From Roseateles sp. DAIF2 (GTDB lineage Bacteria > Pseudomonadota > Gammaproteobacteria > Burkholderiales > Burkholderiaceae_C), in the NCBI RefSeq assembly GCF_015624425.1, contig NZ_CP049919.1, positions 1,178,001 through 1,242,000 of the forward strand: DNA of 64,000 nt. Direction: 5' to 3'. The position numbers and the translations under genes are program-made. The notes under the pieces are model-generated. The model did not search any database. It worked only from the letters and a program-made list of their open reading frames with translations, and had not been told where the DNA came from. Below, in pieces: positions 51,745 through 61,445 of the stretch (within the stretch, counting starts at the first letter, position 1; each line of letters opens with the position of its first letter).

Positions 51745-53169
51745 TCAGGGGCGCTGCGACCGGATCAGTTCGCCCAGCCGCGCCAGCGCCCGCTCCAGCG
51801 GCGGGGTCCAGGGCTGGCCGCAGTTCAGGCGCAGGCAGCGCCGGAAGTCGCCGCGGGCCGAGAACATCGGCCCCGGCGCCAGGCTGATGCCCTCGGCCAG
51901 CGCGGCCGCATGCAGGGCCAGGCTGTCGTGGCCCTCGGGCAGCTCGACCCAGAGGAAGTAGCCGCCGCTGGGCCGGGTCACCCGGGTGTCGGGCGGGAAA
52001 TGGCGTTCGATCGCGGCCAGCATTGCGCGCTGCTGCGTGGCCAGCGCGCGGCGCAGCGCGCGCAGATGACGGTCGTATTCGCCGCCTTGCAGATACTGGG
52101 CCAGCGCGGCCTGGGCGGGCCAGGAGCCCGACAGGCTCAGGCTCAGCTTGGCGCGCAGCAGGGCCGGCGCATAGCGGCCCGCCGCGACCCAGCCGACCCG
52201 GTAGCCGGGCGCCAGGCTCTTCGAGAAGGAGCCGCAATGCAGCACCGCGCCGCGCGTCTCGAAGGCCTTTGCCGGCAGCGGCGCCGGGCCCTCGTGCTGC
52301 AGCTCGGCATAGACATCGTCCTCGATCAGGGCGATGTCGTGCCGCTCCAGCAGCGCCACCAGCGCGCGCTTCTTGTCCGACGGCATCAGGCCGCCGAGCG
52401 GGTTCTGGAAGCTGGTCATCAGCCAGCAGGCCTTCGGGCGATGGCGCTCGATCAGGGTGGCCAGGGCCTCCAGGTCGGCGCCCTCGGCCGGGTCGGTCGG
52501 CAGCTCGATCGCGCGCAGGCCCAGGCGCTCCAGCGCCTGCAGCGCGGCATAGAAGCCGGGCGACTCGATCAGCACCGCGTCGCCGGGGCGGGTCAGCAGC
52601 TGCAGCGCCAGGTTCAGCCCCTCCAGCGCGCCGTTGCACAGCACGATCTCCTCGGGATCGATGGCCAGCCCGAGGCGCAGATAGCGCCGCGCGATCTGGT
52701 GGCGCAGCTCATCGTCGCCGCCAGGCAGCTGGCTGGTCAGCTGGGCCGGGCTCATGTGGCGGCTGCCGCTGCTTAAAGCGCGGCGCAGCTTCTCCAGCGG
52801 GAACAGCGCCGGGCTCGGAAAGGCGGAGCCGAAGGGCGCATGGATCTCATGGCCGCCGGTGCCCAGCAGCTGGAACACCAGCTCGCTGACCGCCACCGCC
52901 TGCGGCTCGCCGCTGGGCTCGGCGCGGGTGGGCAACGGCGCCGGTTTGGGCGCGACGAAATAGCCGGAGCGCTCGGCCGCGCGGATCAGGCCGCGCGACT
53001 CCAGCAGGTAATAGGCCTGGAACACGGTGGCGGCGCTGCAGCCGCGGCTGGCGCGGGTCTGGCGCACCGAGGGCAGGCGGTCGCCGGGCCGCAGCGCGCC
53101 GCTGCCGATCAGGCCGGCGATCTCGTCGGCCAGCTGGCGGTAGCGCGGTGCGGCGGCGTCCTGCTTCAC
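51745..53169 (-). CDS. MocR/PdxR-type GntR regulator with aminotransferase domain
   Basis: A 474-residue chimera: an N-terminal GntR winged helix (about 8-75: YRQLADEIAGLIGSGALRPGDRLPSVRQTRASRGCSAATVFQAYYLLESRGLI) fused to a fold type I aminotransferase-like domain. The latter holds IVLCNGALEGLNLALQLL, LIEDDVYAEL and the PLP Lys in CGSFSKSLAPGYRVGW. MocR-type regulators use PLP as effector or control PLP and amino-acid genes. The GTG at 53169 overlaps the yggS stop (GTGA), a PLP-related pairing. Confidence 0.9.
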   Translation of the reverse strand: MKQDAAAPRYRQLADEIAGLIGSGALRPGDRLPSVRQTRASRGCSAATVFQAYYLLESRGLIRAAERSGYFVAPKPAPLPTRAEPSGEPQAVAVSELVFQLLGTGGHEIHAPFGSAFPSPALFPLEKLRRALSSGSRHMSPAQLTSQLPGGDDELRHQIARRYLRLGLAIDPEEIVLCNGALEGLNLALQLLTRPGDAVLIESPGFYAALQALERLGLRAIELPTDPAEGADLEALATLIERHRPKACWLMTSFQNPLGGLMPSDKKRALVALLERHDIALIEDDVYAELQHEGPAPLPAKAFETRGAVLHCGSFSKSLAPGYRVGWVAAGRYAPALLRAKLSLSLSGSWPAQAALAQYLQGGEYDRHLRALRRALATQQRAMLAAIERHFPPDTRVTRPSGGYFLWVELPEGHDSLALHAAALAEGISLAPGPMFSARGDFRRCLRLNCGQPWTPPLERALARLGELIRSQRP

Positions 53170-53855
53170 CGCTGGCCGAAGATCGCGGTGCCGACCCGCA
53201 CCATGGTTGCGCCCTCGGCGATCGCCGCCTCCAGGTCCGCGCTCATGCCCATCGACAGGGTGTCCAGGGCCAGGTCTTGCGTGGTGTTCAGCTCGGCCAG
53301 CAGGCGCGCCAGCGCGCGGTGCGGCGCGCGCTGGGCCTCGAAGTCGCCGGTCGGCTCGGGGATGGCCATCAGGCCGCGCAGCCGCAGCCGCGGCAGCGCC
53401 GCCACCGCGCGGGCCAGGGCCGGCAGTTCGGCGACCGCGCAGCCGCTCTTGCTGGCCTCGCCGCTGATATTGACCTGCAGGCAGACCGAGAGCGGCGGCA
53501 GCCCCTGCGGGCGCTGGGCCGACAGGCGCTCGGCGATCTTCAGCCGGTCCACGCTGTGCACCCAGTCGAAGGCCTCGGCCACCGCGCGGGTCTTGTTGCT
53601 CTGCAGCGGGCCGATCAGGTGCCATTCGAGCTGGCTGCGCAGATCGGCCAGCTGCGCGATCTTGTCCAACCCCTCCTGCACATAGTTCTCGCCGAAGCGC
53701 CGCTCGCCGGCGGCGAAGGCCGCGCGCACCGCGTCGCCCGGAAATGTCTTGCTGACCGTCAGCAGCGTGACGCTTTGCACGGGTCGATCGGCGGCCGTGC
53801 AAGCAGTTGTGAGGCGCTGGTGCAGCTGTTGTAAGTTGTCAGAGATCGTCGCCAT
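53166..53855 (-). CDS. yggS: YggS family PLP-homeostasis protein
   Basis: A 229-residue YggS/PipY/PROSC protein. The PLP Lys lies in VTLLTVSKTFPGDAVRAAF. Other family motifs are FGENYVQEGLDKI, WHLIGPLQSNKTRAVAEAFDWVHSVD, VCLQVNISGEASKSGCA and LSMGMSADLEAAIAEGATMVRVGTAIFG. It binds PLP without known catalysis and buffers PLP and amino-acid pools. It is divergent from pilT with only 27 bases between starts, as often seen next to pilT in proteobacteria. Confidence 0.94.
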   Translation of the reverse strand: MATISDNLQQLHQRLTTACTAADRPVQSVTLLTVSKTFPGDAVRAAFAAGERRFGENYVQEGLDKIAQLADLRSQLEWHLIGPLQSNKTRAVAEAFDWVHSVDRLKIAERLSAQRPQGLPPLSVCLQVNISGEASKSGCAVAELPALARAVAALPRLRLRGLMAIPEPTGDFEAQRAPHRALARLLAELNTTQDLALDTLSMGMSADLEAAIAEGATMVRVGTAIFGQR

Positions 53856-53882
53856 AATGGCCCACGCTATACCTTCCGTCCC

Positions 53883-54926
53883 ATGGATATCACCCAACTG
53901 CTGGCATTCTCGGTCAAGAACAAGGCCTCCGACCTGCACCTCTCCGCCGGGCTGCCGCCGATGATCCGGGTGCATGGCGACGTGCGGCGCATCAATGTCG
54001 AACCGCTCGAGCACCGCCATGTGCACGACATGGTGTACGACATCATGAACGACTCGCAGCGCAAGGCCTACGAAGAGACCCTGGAGTGCGACTTCTCGTT
54101 CGAGATCCAGGGCCTGGCGCGCTTTCGCGTCAATGCCTTCAACCAGAACCGCGGCGCCGGCGCGGTGTTCCGCACGATTCCGTCCAAGATCCTGACCCTG
54201 GAGCAGCTCAACGCGCCCAAGGTCTTCGCCGAGCTGGCCCTGAAGCCGCGCGGCCTGGTGCTGGTGACCGGCCCGACCGGCTCGGGCAAGTCGACCACCC
54301 TGGCCGGCATGGTCAACCACCTGAACGAAAACGAGTACGGCCATATCCTCACGATCGAGGACCCGATCGAGTTCGTGCATGAATCGAAGAAGAGCCTGAT
54401 CAACCAGCGCGAGGTCGGCCCGCACACCCTGAGCTTCGCCAACGCGCTGCGCTCGGCGCTGCGCGAGGATCCGGACGCGGTGCTGGTCGGCGAAATGCGC
54501 GACCTGGAGACGATCCGCCTGGCGCTGACCGCGGCCGAGACCGGCCACCTGGTGTTCGGCACCCTGCACACCTCCAGCGCCGCCAAGACGGTGGACCGCA
54601 TCGTCGACGTGTTCCCCGCGGCAGAGAAGGAGATGGTGCGCGCGATGGTGTCGGAATCGCTGGTCGCGGTGATCTCGCAGAGCCTGTGCAAGCTCAAGGA
54701 CGGCACCGGCCGCGTCGCGGCGCACGAGATCATGCTGGGCACCTCGGCGATCCGCAACCTCATCCGCGAGAACAAGGTGGCGCAGATGTACTCGGCGATC
54801 CAGACCGGCAACAGCCAGGGCATGCAGACCCTGGACCAGAACCTGACCGACCTGGTCCGCCGCAACATCATCTCGCCGGCCGAGGCCCGCGCCAAGGCGA
54901 AGTTTCCGGAGAACTTTCCGGGCTGA
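53883..54926 (+). CDS. pilT: Type IV pilus retraction ATPase PilT
   Basis: A 347-residue PilT. The N-terminal domain begins MDITQLLAFSVKNKASDLHLSAGLPPMIRVHGDVRRI. Walker A is VTGPTGSGKSTTLAGM, the Asp box region is ILTIEDPIEFVHESKKSLINQREVG, Walker B is VLVGEMRDLETIRLALTAAETGHLVFGTLHT and the C-terminal AIRNLIRENKVAQM follows. It powers pilus retraction and twitching motility. Length and motifs are all normal. Confidence 0.97.
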   Translation: MDITQLLAFSVKNKASDLHLSAGLPPMIRVHGDVRRINVEPLEHRHVHDMVYDIMNDSQRKAYEETLECDFSFEIQGLARFRVNAFNQNRGAGAVFRTIPSKILTLEQLNAPKVFAELALKPRGLVLVTGPTGSGKSTTLAGMVNHLNENEYGHILTIEDPIEFVHESKKSLINQREVGPHTLSFANALRSALREDPDAVLVGEMRDLETIRLALTAAETGHLVFGTLHTSSAAKTVDRIVDVFPAAEKEMVRAMVSESLVAVISQSLCKLKDGTGRVAAHEIMLGTSAIRNLIRENKVAQMYSAIQTGNSQGMQTLDQNLTDLVRRNIISPAEARAKAKFPENFPG

Positions 54927-54938
54927 TGGTGAGCCCCC

Positions 54939-55010
54939 GGCCCGGCGGGTACGCCGGGCCACCCCCGAGGGGGTGCAATCCGATGCGGGCATGGGCCCTT
55001 ATCGGATTGC
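54939..55010. repeat. Compound palindromic repeat between pilT and pilU
   Basis: Three hairpins in a row: GGCCCGGCG/CGCCGGGCC (54939-54947, 54952-54960), CCCCC-GA-GGGGG (54962-54973) and the perfect ten-base arms GCAATCCGAT/ATCGGATTGC (54975-54984, 55001-55010) with a 16-base spacer. The same order recurs near 62.9 kb. It could attenuate readthrough into pilU. Confidence 0.7.
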
Positions 55011-55073
55011 AGCGCGGGCCGGCTTGTGGCGGCCCGGCGCTCGGCCCGTAAAAGACGCAGATTGGGAACGTGT

Positions 55074-56210
<1,137 letters not shown>

Positions 56211-56220
56211 AGTCGGGTGC

Positions 56221-57123
56221 ATGAATGCACCCACCTCCCGCACCTACGACTCCATCGCGCCGCGTCAGGTGGCGTTCCTCGGTCTTGGCGTCATGGGCCA
56301 TCCGATGGCCGGCCATCTGGCCCGCGCCGGCCACCGCGTGACGGTCTACAACCGTACCGCCTCCAAGGCCGAGGCCTGGGCCAGGGAATATGGCGGCGCT
56401 TTCGCCGCGACGCCGGCGGCCGCGGTGGCCGGTGCGGACATCGTGTTCGCCTGCGTCGGCAATGACGACGACCTGCGCAGCGTGGTGCTGGGAGACGACG
56501 GCGCCTTCGCCGGCATGCGGGCCGGCGCGGTCTTCGTCGACCACACGACGGCCTCGGCCGAGGTGGCGCGCGAGCTGTATGCCGAGGCGCTCAAGCGCGG
56601 CCTGCAGTTCATCGACGCGCCGGTCTCGGGCGGCCAGGCCGGTGCGGTGAACGGCGCGCTGACCGTGATGTGCGGCGGCGACGCGGCACCCTTCGAGGCG
56701 ATCAAGCCGGTGGCGCTGGCCTTCTCGAAGGCGGTGACCCGGGTGGGCGAGAGCGGCGCCGGTCAGCTGGCCAAGATGGTCAATCAGATCTGCATCGCCG
56801 GCCTGGTGCAGGGCCTGTCCGAGGCGGTGGCCTTCGGCCAGAAGGCGGGCCTGGACATGAAGCAGGTGCTGGACGTGATCGGCAAGGGCGCGGCCCAGAG
56901 CTGGCAGATGGACAACCGCGGCAAGACCATGGTGGACGACCAGTTCAACTTCGGCTTCGCGGTCGACTGGATGCGCAAGGACCTGGGCCTGGTCTTGGAC
57001 GAGGCGCGTCGCAACGGCGCCAAGCTGCCGGTGACGGCCCTGGTGGACCAGTTCTACGGCGACGTGCAGACCCTGGGCGGCGGGCGCTGGGACACGTCGA
57101 GCCTGATCAAGCGGCTGAAGTAA
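56221..57123 (+). CDS. NAD(P)-dependent 3-hydroxyisobutyrate dehydrogenase-family oxidoreductase
   Basis: A 300-residue beta-hydroxyacid dehydrogenase. The Rossmann motif is VAFLGLGVMGHPMAGHLARAGHRVTVYNRT, the substrate loop FIDAPVSGGQAGAVNGALTVMCGG, and the catalytic Lys lies in GQLAKMVNQICIAG. The family acts on small 3-hydroxyacids (hydroxyisobutyrate, tartronate semialdehyde) or succinic semialdehyde (GLYR). The exact substrate cannot be set. It begins 10 bases after the pilU stop and may be co-transcribed with it. Confidence 0.9.
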   Translation: MNAPTSRTYDSIAPRQVAFLGLGVMGHPMAGHLARAGHRVTVYNRTASKAEAWAREYGGAFAATPAAAVAGADIVFACVGNDDDLRSVVLGDDGAFAGMRAGAVFVDHTTASAEVARELYAEALKRGLQFIDAPVSGGQAGAVNGALTVMCGGDAAPFEAIKPVALAFSKAVTRVGESGAGQLAKMVNQICIAGLVQGLSEAVAFGQKAGLDMKQVLDVIGKGAAQSWQMDNRGKTMVDDQFNFGFAVDWMRKDLGLVLDEARRNGAKLPVTALVDQFYGDVQTLGGGRWDTSSLIKRLK

Positions 57124-57129
57124 GAGCAG

Positions 57130-57161
57130 GCCGGCCCGCCCCTGCGAGGGGGCGGGCCGGC
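57130..57161. terminator. Strong bidirectional hairpin
   Basis: Thirteen-base perfect arms GCCGGCCCGCCCC (57130-57142) and GGGGCGGGCCGGC (57149-57161) with a 6-base loop, between the convergent dehydrogenase and BON-domain genes. There is no T-run on either side. Confidence 0.75.
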
Positions 57162-57166
57162 GCGCA

Positions 57167-57793
57167 TCACTTGCCGGCCGGTGCTTGGGGGGTGATGCGG
57201 GCGAGTTCTTCCTCGCTGATGATCTCCATCGCGCGCACCACCTTCTGCACGCCGCCGACGCCGCGGGCGATCTCGCTGGCGCGGGTAGCCTCGCGTTCGG
57301 TGACGCGGCCCATGATGAAGACCGTGCCGCGCTCCACCACCACATAGAAGGCATTGGAGATCAGGTCGCGCGCATCGACCAGGCTGGCCTTGACCTTGCT
57401 CGCGATCAGCACATCGTTGGAGCGGCTGGTCAGCGAGCTGTTGCCGGAGACGACGATCTCGTTGAGCACGCGGCTGACGTTGTCGATCTGGGCCACCACG
57501 CGTTCGGCCGCGGCGCGGTCGCCCTCGCTGGGCGCCTCGCCGGTCAGCAGCACCATGCGGTTGTAGCTGTTGACCGAGATATGGGCGCGGTCGCCGATCT
57601 GCTCGCGCAGGCGGGTCGAGGCCTTCAGCTCGATGCCCTGGTCCTCGATCTGCGTGCCCGAGGTGCGGCGGTCGGTGGTCATCAGCGCGGTGCCGACCAT
57701 CGCGCCGCCGACCAGCAGCGGCGCGCAGGCGCTCGTCAGCAGGGCGGCGCTCAGGGCGCCGAGCAGGGCGGCGCGGCGCGCCAGGGGCTTCAT
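57167..57793 (-). CDS. BON-domain outer-membrane lipoprotein (DolP/YraP-like)
   Basis: A 208-residue lipoprotein with a signal peptide and lipobox LLTSAC, then GTALMTTDRRTSGTQIEDQGIELKAS and two BON domains (INSYNRMVLLTGEAPSEGDRAAAERVVAQIDNVSRVLNEI-like, with the second around VVVERGTVFIMGRVTEREATRA). DolP/YraP binds anionic lipid at the outer membrane and supports envelope integrity. The ATG at 57793 gives the classic lipoprotein N-terminus; upstream ATGs at 57808 and 57826 are alternatives. It is downstream of the SIS gene, as in the yraN-diaA-yraP order of many proteobacteria. Confidence 0.88.
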   Translation of the reverse strand: MKPLARRAALLGALSAALLTSACAPLLVGGAMVGTALMTTDRRTSGTQIEDQGIELKASTRLREQIGDRAHISVNSYNRMVLLTGEAPSEGDRAAAERVVAQIDNVSRVLNEIVVSGNSSLTSRSNDVLIASKVKASLVDARDLISNAFYVVVERGTVFIMGRVTEREATRASEIARGVGGVQKVVRAMEIISEEELARITPQAPAGK

Positions 57794-57834
57794 CGGTGAG
57801 GTCCTCATCGCGGGTTCGTTCTCCATCGTCGGGT

Positions 57835-58386
57835 TCATTCGCCGGTGCCCAGCAGCTGCATGTCGACCGCGTCGCACAGGCAATGAGCCAGCAGGCGATG
57901 CGCCTCGGCCACGCGGGCAAAGCGGCTGTGCGGCACGCGGATCTGCACATCGGTATCCAGCAGCAGGCCGCGCAGGGCCTCGTCCTGGCTGCCGGTCAGC
58001 GCGATCACGCTCATCTCCTGCGCATGCGCCGCCTCCAGCAGCGCGCCATGCGTGGCGAGGTCGGCCGGGCCGGATTCGAACAGCAGCAGCAGGTCGCCGG
58101 GATGGCCCAGGGTCTGGATCTGGCGCGCCGGATCGGTCAGCCCGTCCAGCGCCCAGGCGGCCAGGCCGGGGCGGTCCTGTTCGAAGCCGCCGGTCAGCAG
58201 CGCGGCCATGTAGCGGGCGTCCAGCTCGGAGCGGCCCAGGCCGACGCACAGCACGCGGCCGCCGGCGGTGATGCCGTCGACCAGCATCTGCGCCGCCACC
58301 GCGAGCGGGCGGGACAGGCCCTCGGCGACCTGGTATTGCAGGTCGGCGCTTTCGAAGAATTGTTGTTGGATGCGTTGCTCAAGCAT
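57835..58386 (-). CDS. SIS-domain protein, DiaA/GmhA-like
   Basis: A 183-residue single SIS-domain protein. The N-terminus MLEQRIQQQFFESADLQYQVAEGLSRPLAVAAQMLVDGITAGGRVLCVGLGRS fits DiaA and phosphoheptose isomerases, followed by DLLLLFESG and the SVIALTG segment. GRS replaces the usual GNGGSA loop, and the sugar-phosphate site is poorly conserved. A DiaA-like (DnaA-binding) role is more likely than isomerase, in line with yraN and the BON gene beside it. This is inference. Confidence 0.8.
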   Translation of the reverse strand: MLEQRIQQQFFESADLQYQVAEGLSRPLAVAAQMLVDGITAGGRVLCVGLGRSELDARYMAALLTGGFEQDRPGLAAWALDGLTDPARQIQTLGHPGDLLLLFESGPADLATHGALLEAAHAQEMSVIALTGSQDEALRGLLLDTDVQIRVPHSRFARVAEAHRLLAHCLCDAVDMQLLGTGE

Positions 58387-58409
58387 TGGGCGGCATCATA
58401 AGCCAGGGC

Positions 58410-58799
58410 TTACCCGTATCCCCCGGCCTCGAAGGCGGCCTGCAACCACTCGATACCGCCGCCCTCCAGCGCCACCACGTCGAAGCGGCAGGGCGGCGGC
58501 GTCGCATGGTGCAGCAGGTAATGGCGCGCCGCATAGATGAGCCGGCGCTGCTTGGCGGGCGTCACGCTGGCCGCGGCGCCGCCGTGCGAGCCATCGAGCC
58601 GCGTGCGCACCTCGACGAAGACCAAGGTGCCGTCGCGCGGGTCGCGCATGATCAGGTCCACCTCGCCGGCGCGGGCGCCGGGCCCGGCGGCGACCCGATA
58701 ATTGCGCTCCAGCAAGGTCAGGCCCTGCTGCTGCAGGTGCTGCAGCGCGCGGTCCTCGCCTGCATCCCCGCGACTCTTGGTGGAGCCCCACTTGAACAT
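58410..58799 (-). CDS. yraN: YraN family endonuclease-like protein (UPF0102)
   Basis: A 129-residue YraN protein. Restriction-endonuclease-fold residues are visible: GEDRALQHLQQQGLTLLERNYRV, then GEVDLIMRDPRDGTLVFVEVRTR (E-x-D...ExR) and AKQRRLIYAARHYL. Its biochemical role is unclear. The ATG at 58799 overlaps, on the opposite strand, the likely TTG start of rsmI at 58792, so the divergent genes overlap by 8 bases. It is upstream of the SIS gene. Confidence 0.9.
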   Translation of the reverse strand: MFKWGSTKSRGDAGEDRALQHLQQQGLTLLERNYRVAAGPGARAGEVDLIMRDPRDGTLVFVEVRTRLDGSHGGAAASVTPAKQRRLIYAARHYLLHHATPPPCRFDVVALEGGGIEWLQAAFEAGGYG

Positions 58800-59706
58800 C
58801 GATGCCTCCCTGCTGTTGCAGGCGGCCGCGGCCGCGGCCGGTGGCCAGCAGTATCCCGCTTCCACGCTTTATATGGTGGCCACGCCGATCGGCAATCTGG
58901 CGGACATCAGCTTTCGCGCCGCCCATCTGCTGTCCCTGGTCGACGCGGTGGCCTGCGAGGACACGCGGGTCTCGGGCGGGCTCTTGCGCCACCTGGGCCT
59001 GCACAAGCCGCTGATCTCGCTGCACCAGCACAACGAGCATGAGGCCAGCATGGCGCTGATCGCGCGGCTGCAGGCAGGCGAGCGCATCGCCTATGTGAGC
59101 GACGCCGGCACGCCGGCCATCTCCGACCCCGGTGCGGTGCTGGTGGCGGCGGTGGCCGCGGCCGGCCTGCGCGTGCTGCCGATTCCCGGCGCCAGCAGCG
59201 CGGTGACCGCGCTCAGCGTGGCCGGCGATGTGGCCGCCGCGGGCTTCGAGTTCGCCGGCTTCCTGCCGACCAAGGCGGCCGAGCGCCGCACGGCCCTGCA
59301 GGCCCTGGCCGGCAGCCCGCGCAGCCAGATCCTGTTCGAGGCGCCGCATCGCATCAAGGCGCTGCTCGAGCTGCTGGCCGAGGTCTGCGGCGAGCAGCGC
59401 GTCACCGTCTGCCGCGAGCTGACCAAGCAGTTCGAGACCGTGCACACCGCGCCGGCCGCCGAGCTGCCGGCCTGGCTGGCGGCGGACGCGCAGCGCGAGC
59501 GCGGCGAGTTCGTGCTGGTGCTGCATGCCCAGGCGCCGGCCGCGGCGGCCGAGTCCGAGCTGCCGCCGGAGGCCGAGCGGATGCTCGCCGTGCTCTTGCG
59601 CGAGCTGCCGCTGAAGCAGGCGGTGAGCCTGGCGGCCGAGCTCAGCGGCGCGCCGCGCAACGGGCTTTACCAACGGGCGCTCGCATTGAAGGATGGCGCG
59701 CCATAA
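58792..59706 (+). CDS. rsmI: 16S rRNA 2'-O-methyltransferase RsmI
   Basis: A 304-residue tetrapyrrole-methylase-fold enzyme that methylates the ribose of C1402 in 16S rRNA. Motifs are [76 protein letters not shown] and [12 protein letters not shown]. The TTG at 58792 is chosen because GGAG lies seven bases upstream and the residues [12 protein letters not shown]...YPASTLY match Burkholderiales N-termini. An internal ATG at 58873 begins at MVATPIG. Confidence 0.9.
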   Translation: MNIDASLLLQAAAAAAGGQQYPASTLYMVATPIGNLADISFRAAHLLSLVDAVACEDTRVSGGLLRHLGLHKPLISLHQHNEHEASMALIARLQAGERIAYVSDAGTPAISDPGAVLVAAVAAAGLRVLPIPGASSAVTALSVAGDVAAAGFEFAGFLPTKAAERRTALQALAGSPRSQILFEAPHRIKALLELLAEVCGEQRVTVCRELTKQFETVHTAPAAELPAWLAADAQRERGEFVLVLHAQAPAAAAESELPPEAERMLAVLLRELPLKQAVSLAAELSGAPRNGLYQRALALKDGAP

Positions 59707-59713
59707 TCCCGCC

Positions 59714-61177
59714 ATGATCTCGCGCGAACCCACCCTGGCCCGTCTCGCGACGGCCCAAGCCCAGTTGCTGGAACCCTATGGCCTGACCGAGGCGTCCCTG
59801 GCCAAGGCCCTGCGGCTGATCACCGAACACCGGGTCGATGACGCCGACCTGTACTTCCAGACCACCCGCGCCGAGGGCTGGAGCCTGGAGGAGGGCATCG
59901 TTAAGAGCGGCAGCTTCTCGATCGACCAGGGCGTGGGCGTGCGCGCCGTCGCCGGCGAGAAGACCGCCTTCGCGTACTCGGACGACATCTCCGAGGCCGC
60001 GCTGCTGGACGCCGCCCGCACCGTGCGCGCGATCGCCGCAGCCGGCCAGAGCAAGCGCGTGCAGGTGCCGAGTACGCCGACCGTGCCGGGCAGCCGCGCG
60101 CTCTACGGCGACGCCGACCCGATCGCCAGCCTGGACAGCACGGCCAAGGTGGCGCTCCTGGAGCGCGCCGAGAAGATGGCCCGCGCCAAGGACCCGCGCG
60201 TCGCGCAGGTGATGGCCGGCCTGGCGGCCGAGCATGAGGTGGTGCTGATCGCGCGCGCCGACGGCACCTTGGCCGCCGACGTGCGGCCGCTGGTGCGCCT
60301 GTCGATCACCGTGATCGCCGAGCAGAACGGCCGGCGCGAGGTCGGCAGCGGCGGCGGCGGCGGTCGCTTCGGCCTGGCCTATTTCAGCGACGAGATGATC
60401 GCCAGCTATGTGGAGCAGGCGGTGTCGGCCGCGCTGACCAATCTGGAATCGCGCCCGGCCCCGGCCGGCGAGATGACCGTGGTGCTGGGCCCGGGCTGGC
60501 CCGGCGTGCTCTTGCATGAGGCGGTGGGCCATGGCCTGGAGGGCGACTTCAACCGCAAGGGCTCCAGCACCTTCTCCGGCCGCATCGGCCAGCGCGTCGC
60601 CGCCAAGGGCGTGACGGTGCTGGACGACGGCACCATCCCGGACCGACGCGGCTCGCTGAACATCGACGACGAGGGCTGCGCCTCGCAGCGCAATGTGCTG
60701 ATCGAGGACGGCATCCTGAAGGGCTATATCCAGGACGCGATGAACGCGCGCCTGATGAAGGTCAAGCCGACCGGCAACGGCCGGCGCGAGAGCTATGCCC
60801 ATGTGCCGATGCCGCGCATGACCAACACCTACATGCTGGGCGGCGACAAGGATCCGCAGGAAATCATCGCCAGTATCAAGAAGGGCCTCTACGCGACCAA
60901 CTTCGGCGGCGGCCAGGTGGATATCACATCCGGCAAGTTTGTCTTCTCCGCCAGCGAAGCCTACTGGGTCGAGGACGGCCGGGTCCAGTACCCGGTCAAG
61001 GGCGCAACCATCATCGGCAACGGCCCCGACGCGCTCACCCGCGTCTCGATGATCGGCAACGACATGCGCCTGGACACGGGCGTCGGCGTCTGCGGCAAGG
61101 AGGGCCAGAGCGTGCCGGTGGGCGTCGGCCAGCCGACCCTGCGCATCGACGGCCTGACCGTTGGTGGCACGGCCTGA
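59714..61177 (+). CDS. tldD: Metalloprotease TldD
   Basis: A 487-residue TldD. The zinc site is [31 protein letters not shown] (HExxxH). Upstream landmarks are [50 protein letters not shown], with [22 protein letters not shown] after the site. TldD with TldE processes peptides such as microcins. No tldE (pmbA) is in view. The ATG at 59714 is preferred over 59693. It is 7 bases after rsmI. Confidence 0.94.
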   Translation: MISREPTLARLATAQAQLLEPYGLTEASLAKALRLITEHRVDDADLYFQTTRAEGWSLEEGIVKSGSFSIDQGVGVRAVAGEKTAFAYSDDISEAALLDAARTVRAIAAAGQSKRVQVPSTPTVPGSRALYGDADPIASLDSTAKVALLERAEKMARAKDPRVAQVMAGLAAEHEVVLIARADGTLAADVRPLVRLSITVIAEQNGRREVGSGGGGGRFGLAYFSDEMIASYVEQAVSAALTNLESRPAPAGEMTVVLGPGWPGVLLHEAVGHGLEGDFNRKGSSTFSGRIGQRVAAKGVTVLDDGTIPDRRGSLNIDDEGCASQRNVLIEDGILKGYIQDAMNARLMKVKPTGNGRRESYAHVPMPRMTNTYMLGGDKDPQEIIASIKKGLYATNFGGGQVDITSGKFVFSASEAYWVEDGRVQYPVKGATIIGNGPDALTRVSMIGNDMRLDTGVGVCGKEGQSVPVGVGQPTLRIDGLTVGGTA

Positions 61178-61211
61178 GGTTCCGGCACAACAGACGAGGA
61201 TTGACGGGGCA

Positions 61212-61242
61212 TTGACGGAGGTCACAGGCCCCGTGCTACATT
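61212..61242 (+). promoter_or_regulatory. Promoter of the aroG leader
   Basis: TTGACG (61212-61217) and an extended -10 TGCTACATT (61234-61242) are separated by 19 bases to the TACATT hexamer. Start of transcription is expected about 7 bases on, right at the leader peptide ATG (61250), which has no ribosome site before it. Confidence 0.6.
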
Positions 61243-61249
61243 CGGCCCC

Positions 61250-61327
61250 ATGCGTTTCGTTGGCAAGTTTTATTTTGCGTACTTTTGGTTCTCGCACCGC
61301 ACCGGCGGAGGAGAGGCGAACGCGTAA
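61250..61327 (+). CDS. Aromatic-amino-acid leader peptide of aroG
   Basis: A 25-codon frame beginning MRFVGKFYFAYFWFSHRT and ending GGGEANA. Within codons 3-14 it contains five Phe, two Tyr and one Trp. It is followed by a strong terminator and then aroG. This is the classic design of ribosome-mediated attenuation: stalling at Phe/Tyr/Trp codons when charged tRNA is scarce lets the antiterminator form. There is no upstream ribosome site, and the promoter places the ATG at or near +1, so it may be translated leaderless, as known for the trp leader of Sinorhizobium. Confidence 0.88.
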   Translation: MRFVGKFYFAYFWFSHRTGGGEANA

Positions 61328-61395
61328 ACGCAAGCAAGCAACAAGCGCCAAGAATCTCCCAGAAACCGCCGGGTCACCACCCGGCGGTTTTTTTT
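61302..61395 (+). terminator. Attenuator of aroG
   Basis: The terminator has 11-base arms at 61363-61373 and 61380-61390 (AAACCGCCGGG/CCCGGCGGTTT) and eight T residues to 61395. An alternative antiterminator can form because CCGGCGG at 61302-61308, within the leader peptide frame, is complementary to CCGCCGG at 61366-61372 in the left arm. Confidence 0.88.
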
Positions 61396-61445
61396 CGTCC
61401 CGGCGCCTGTCCGATCGATCCGAACCCACCCACCTACCCACGAGC

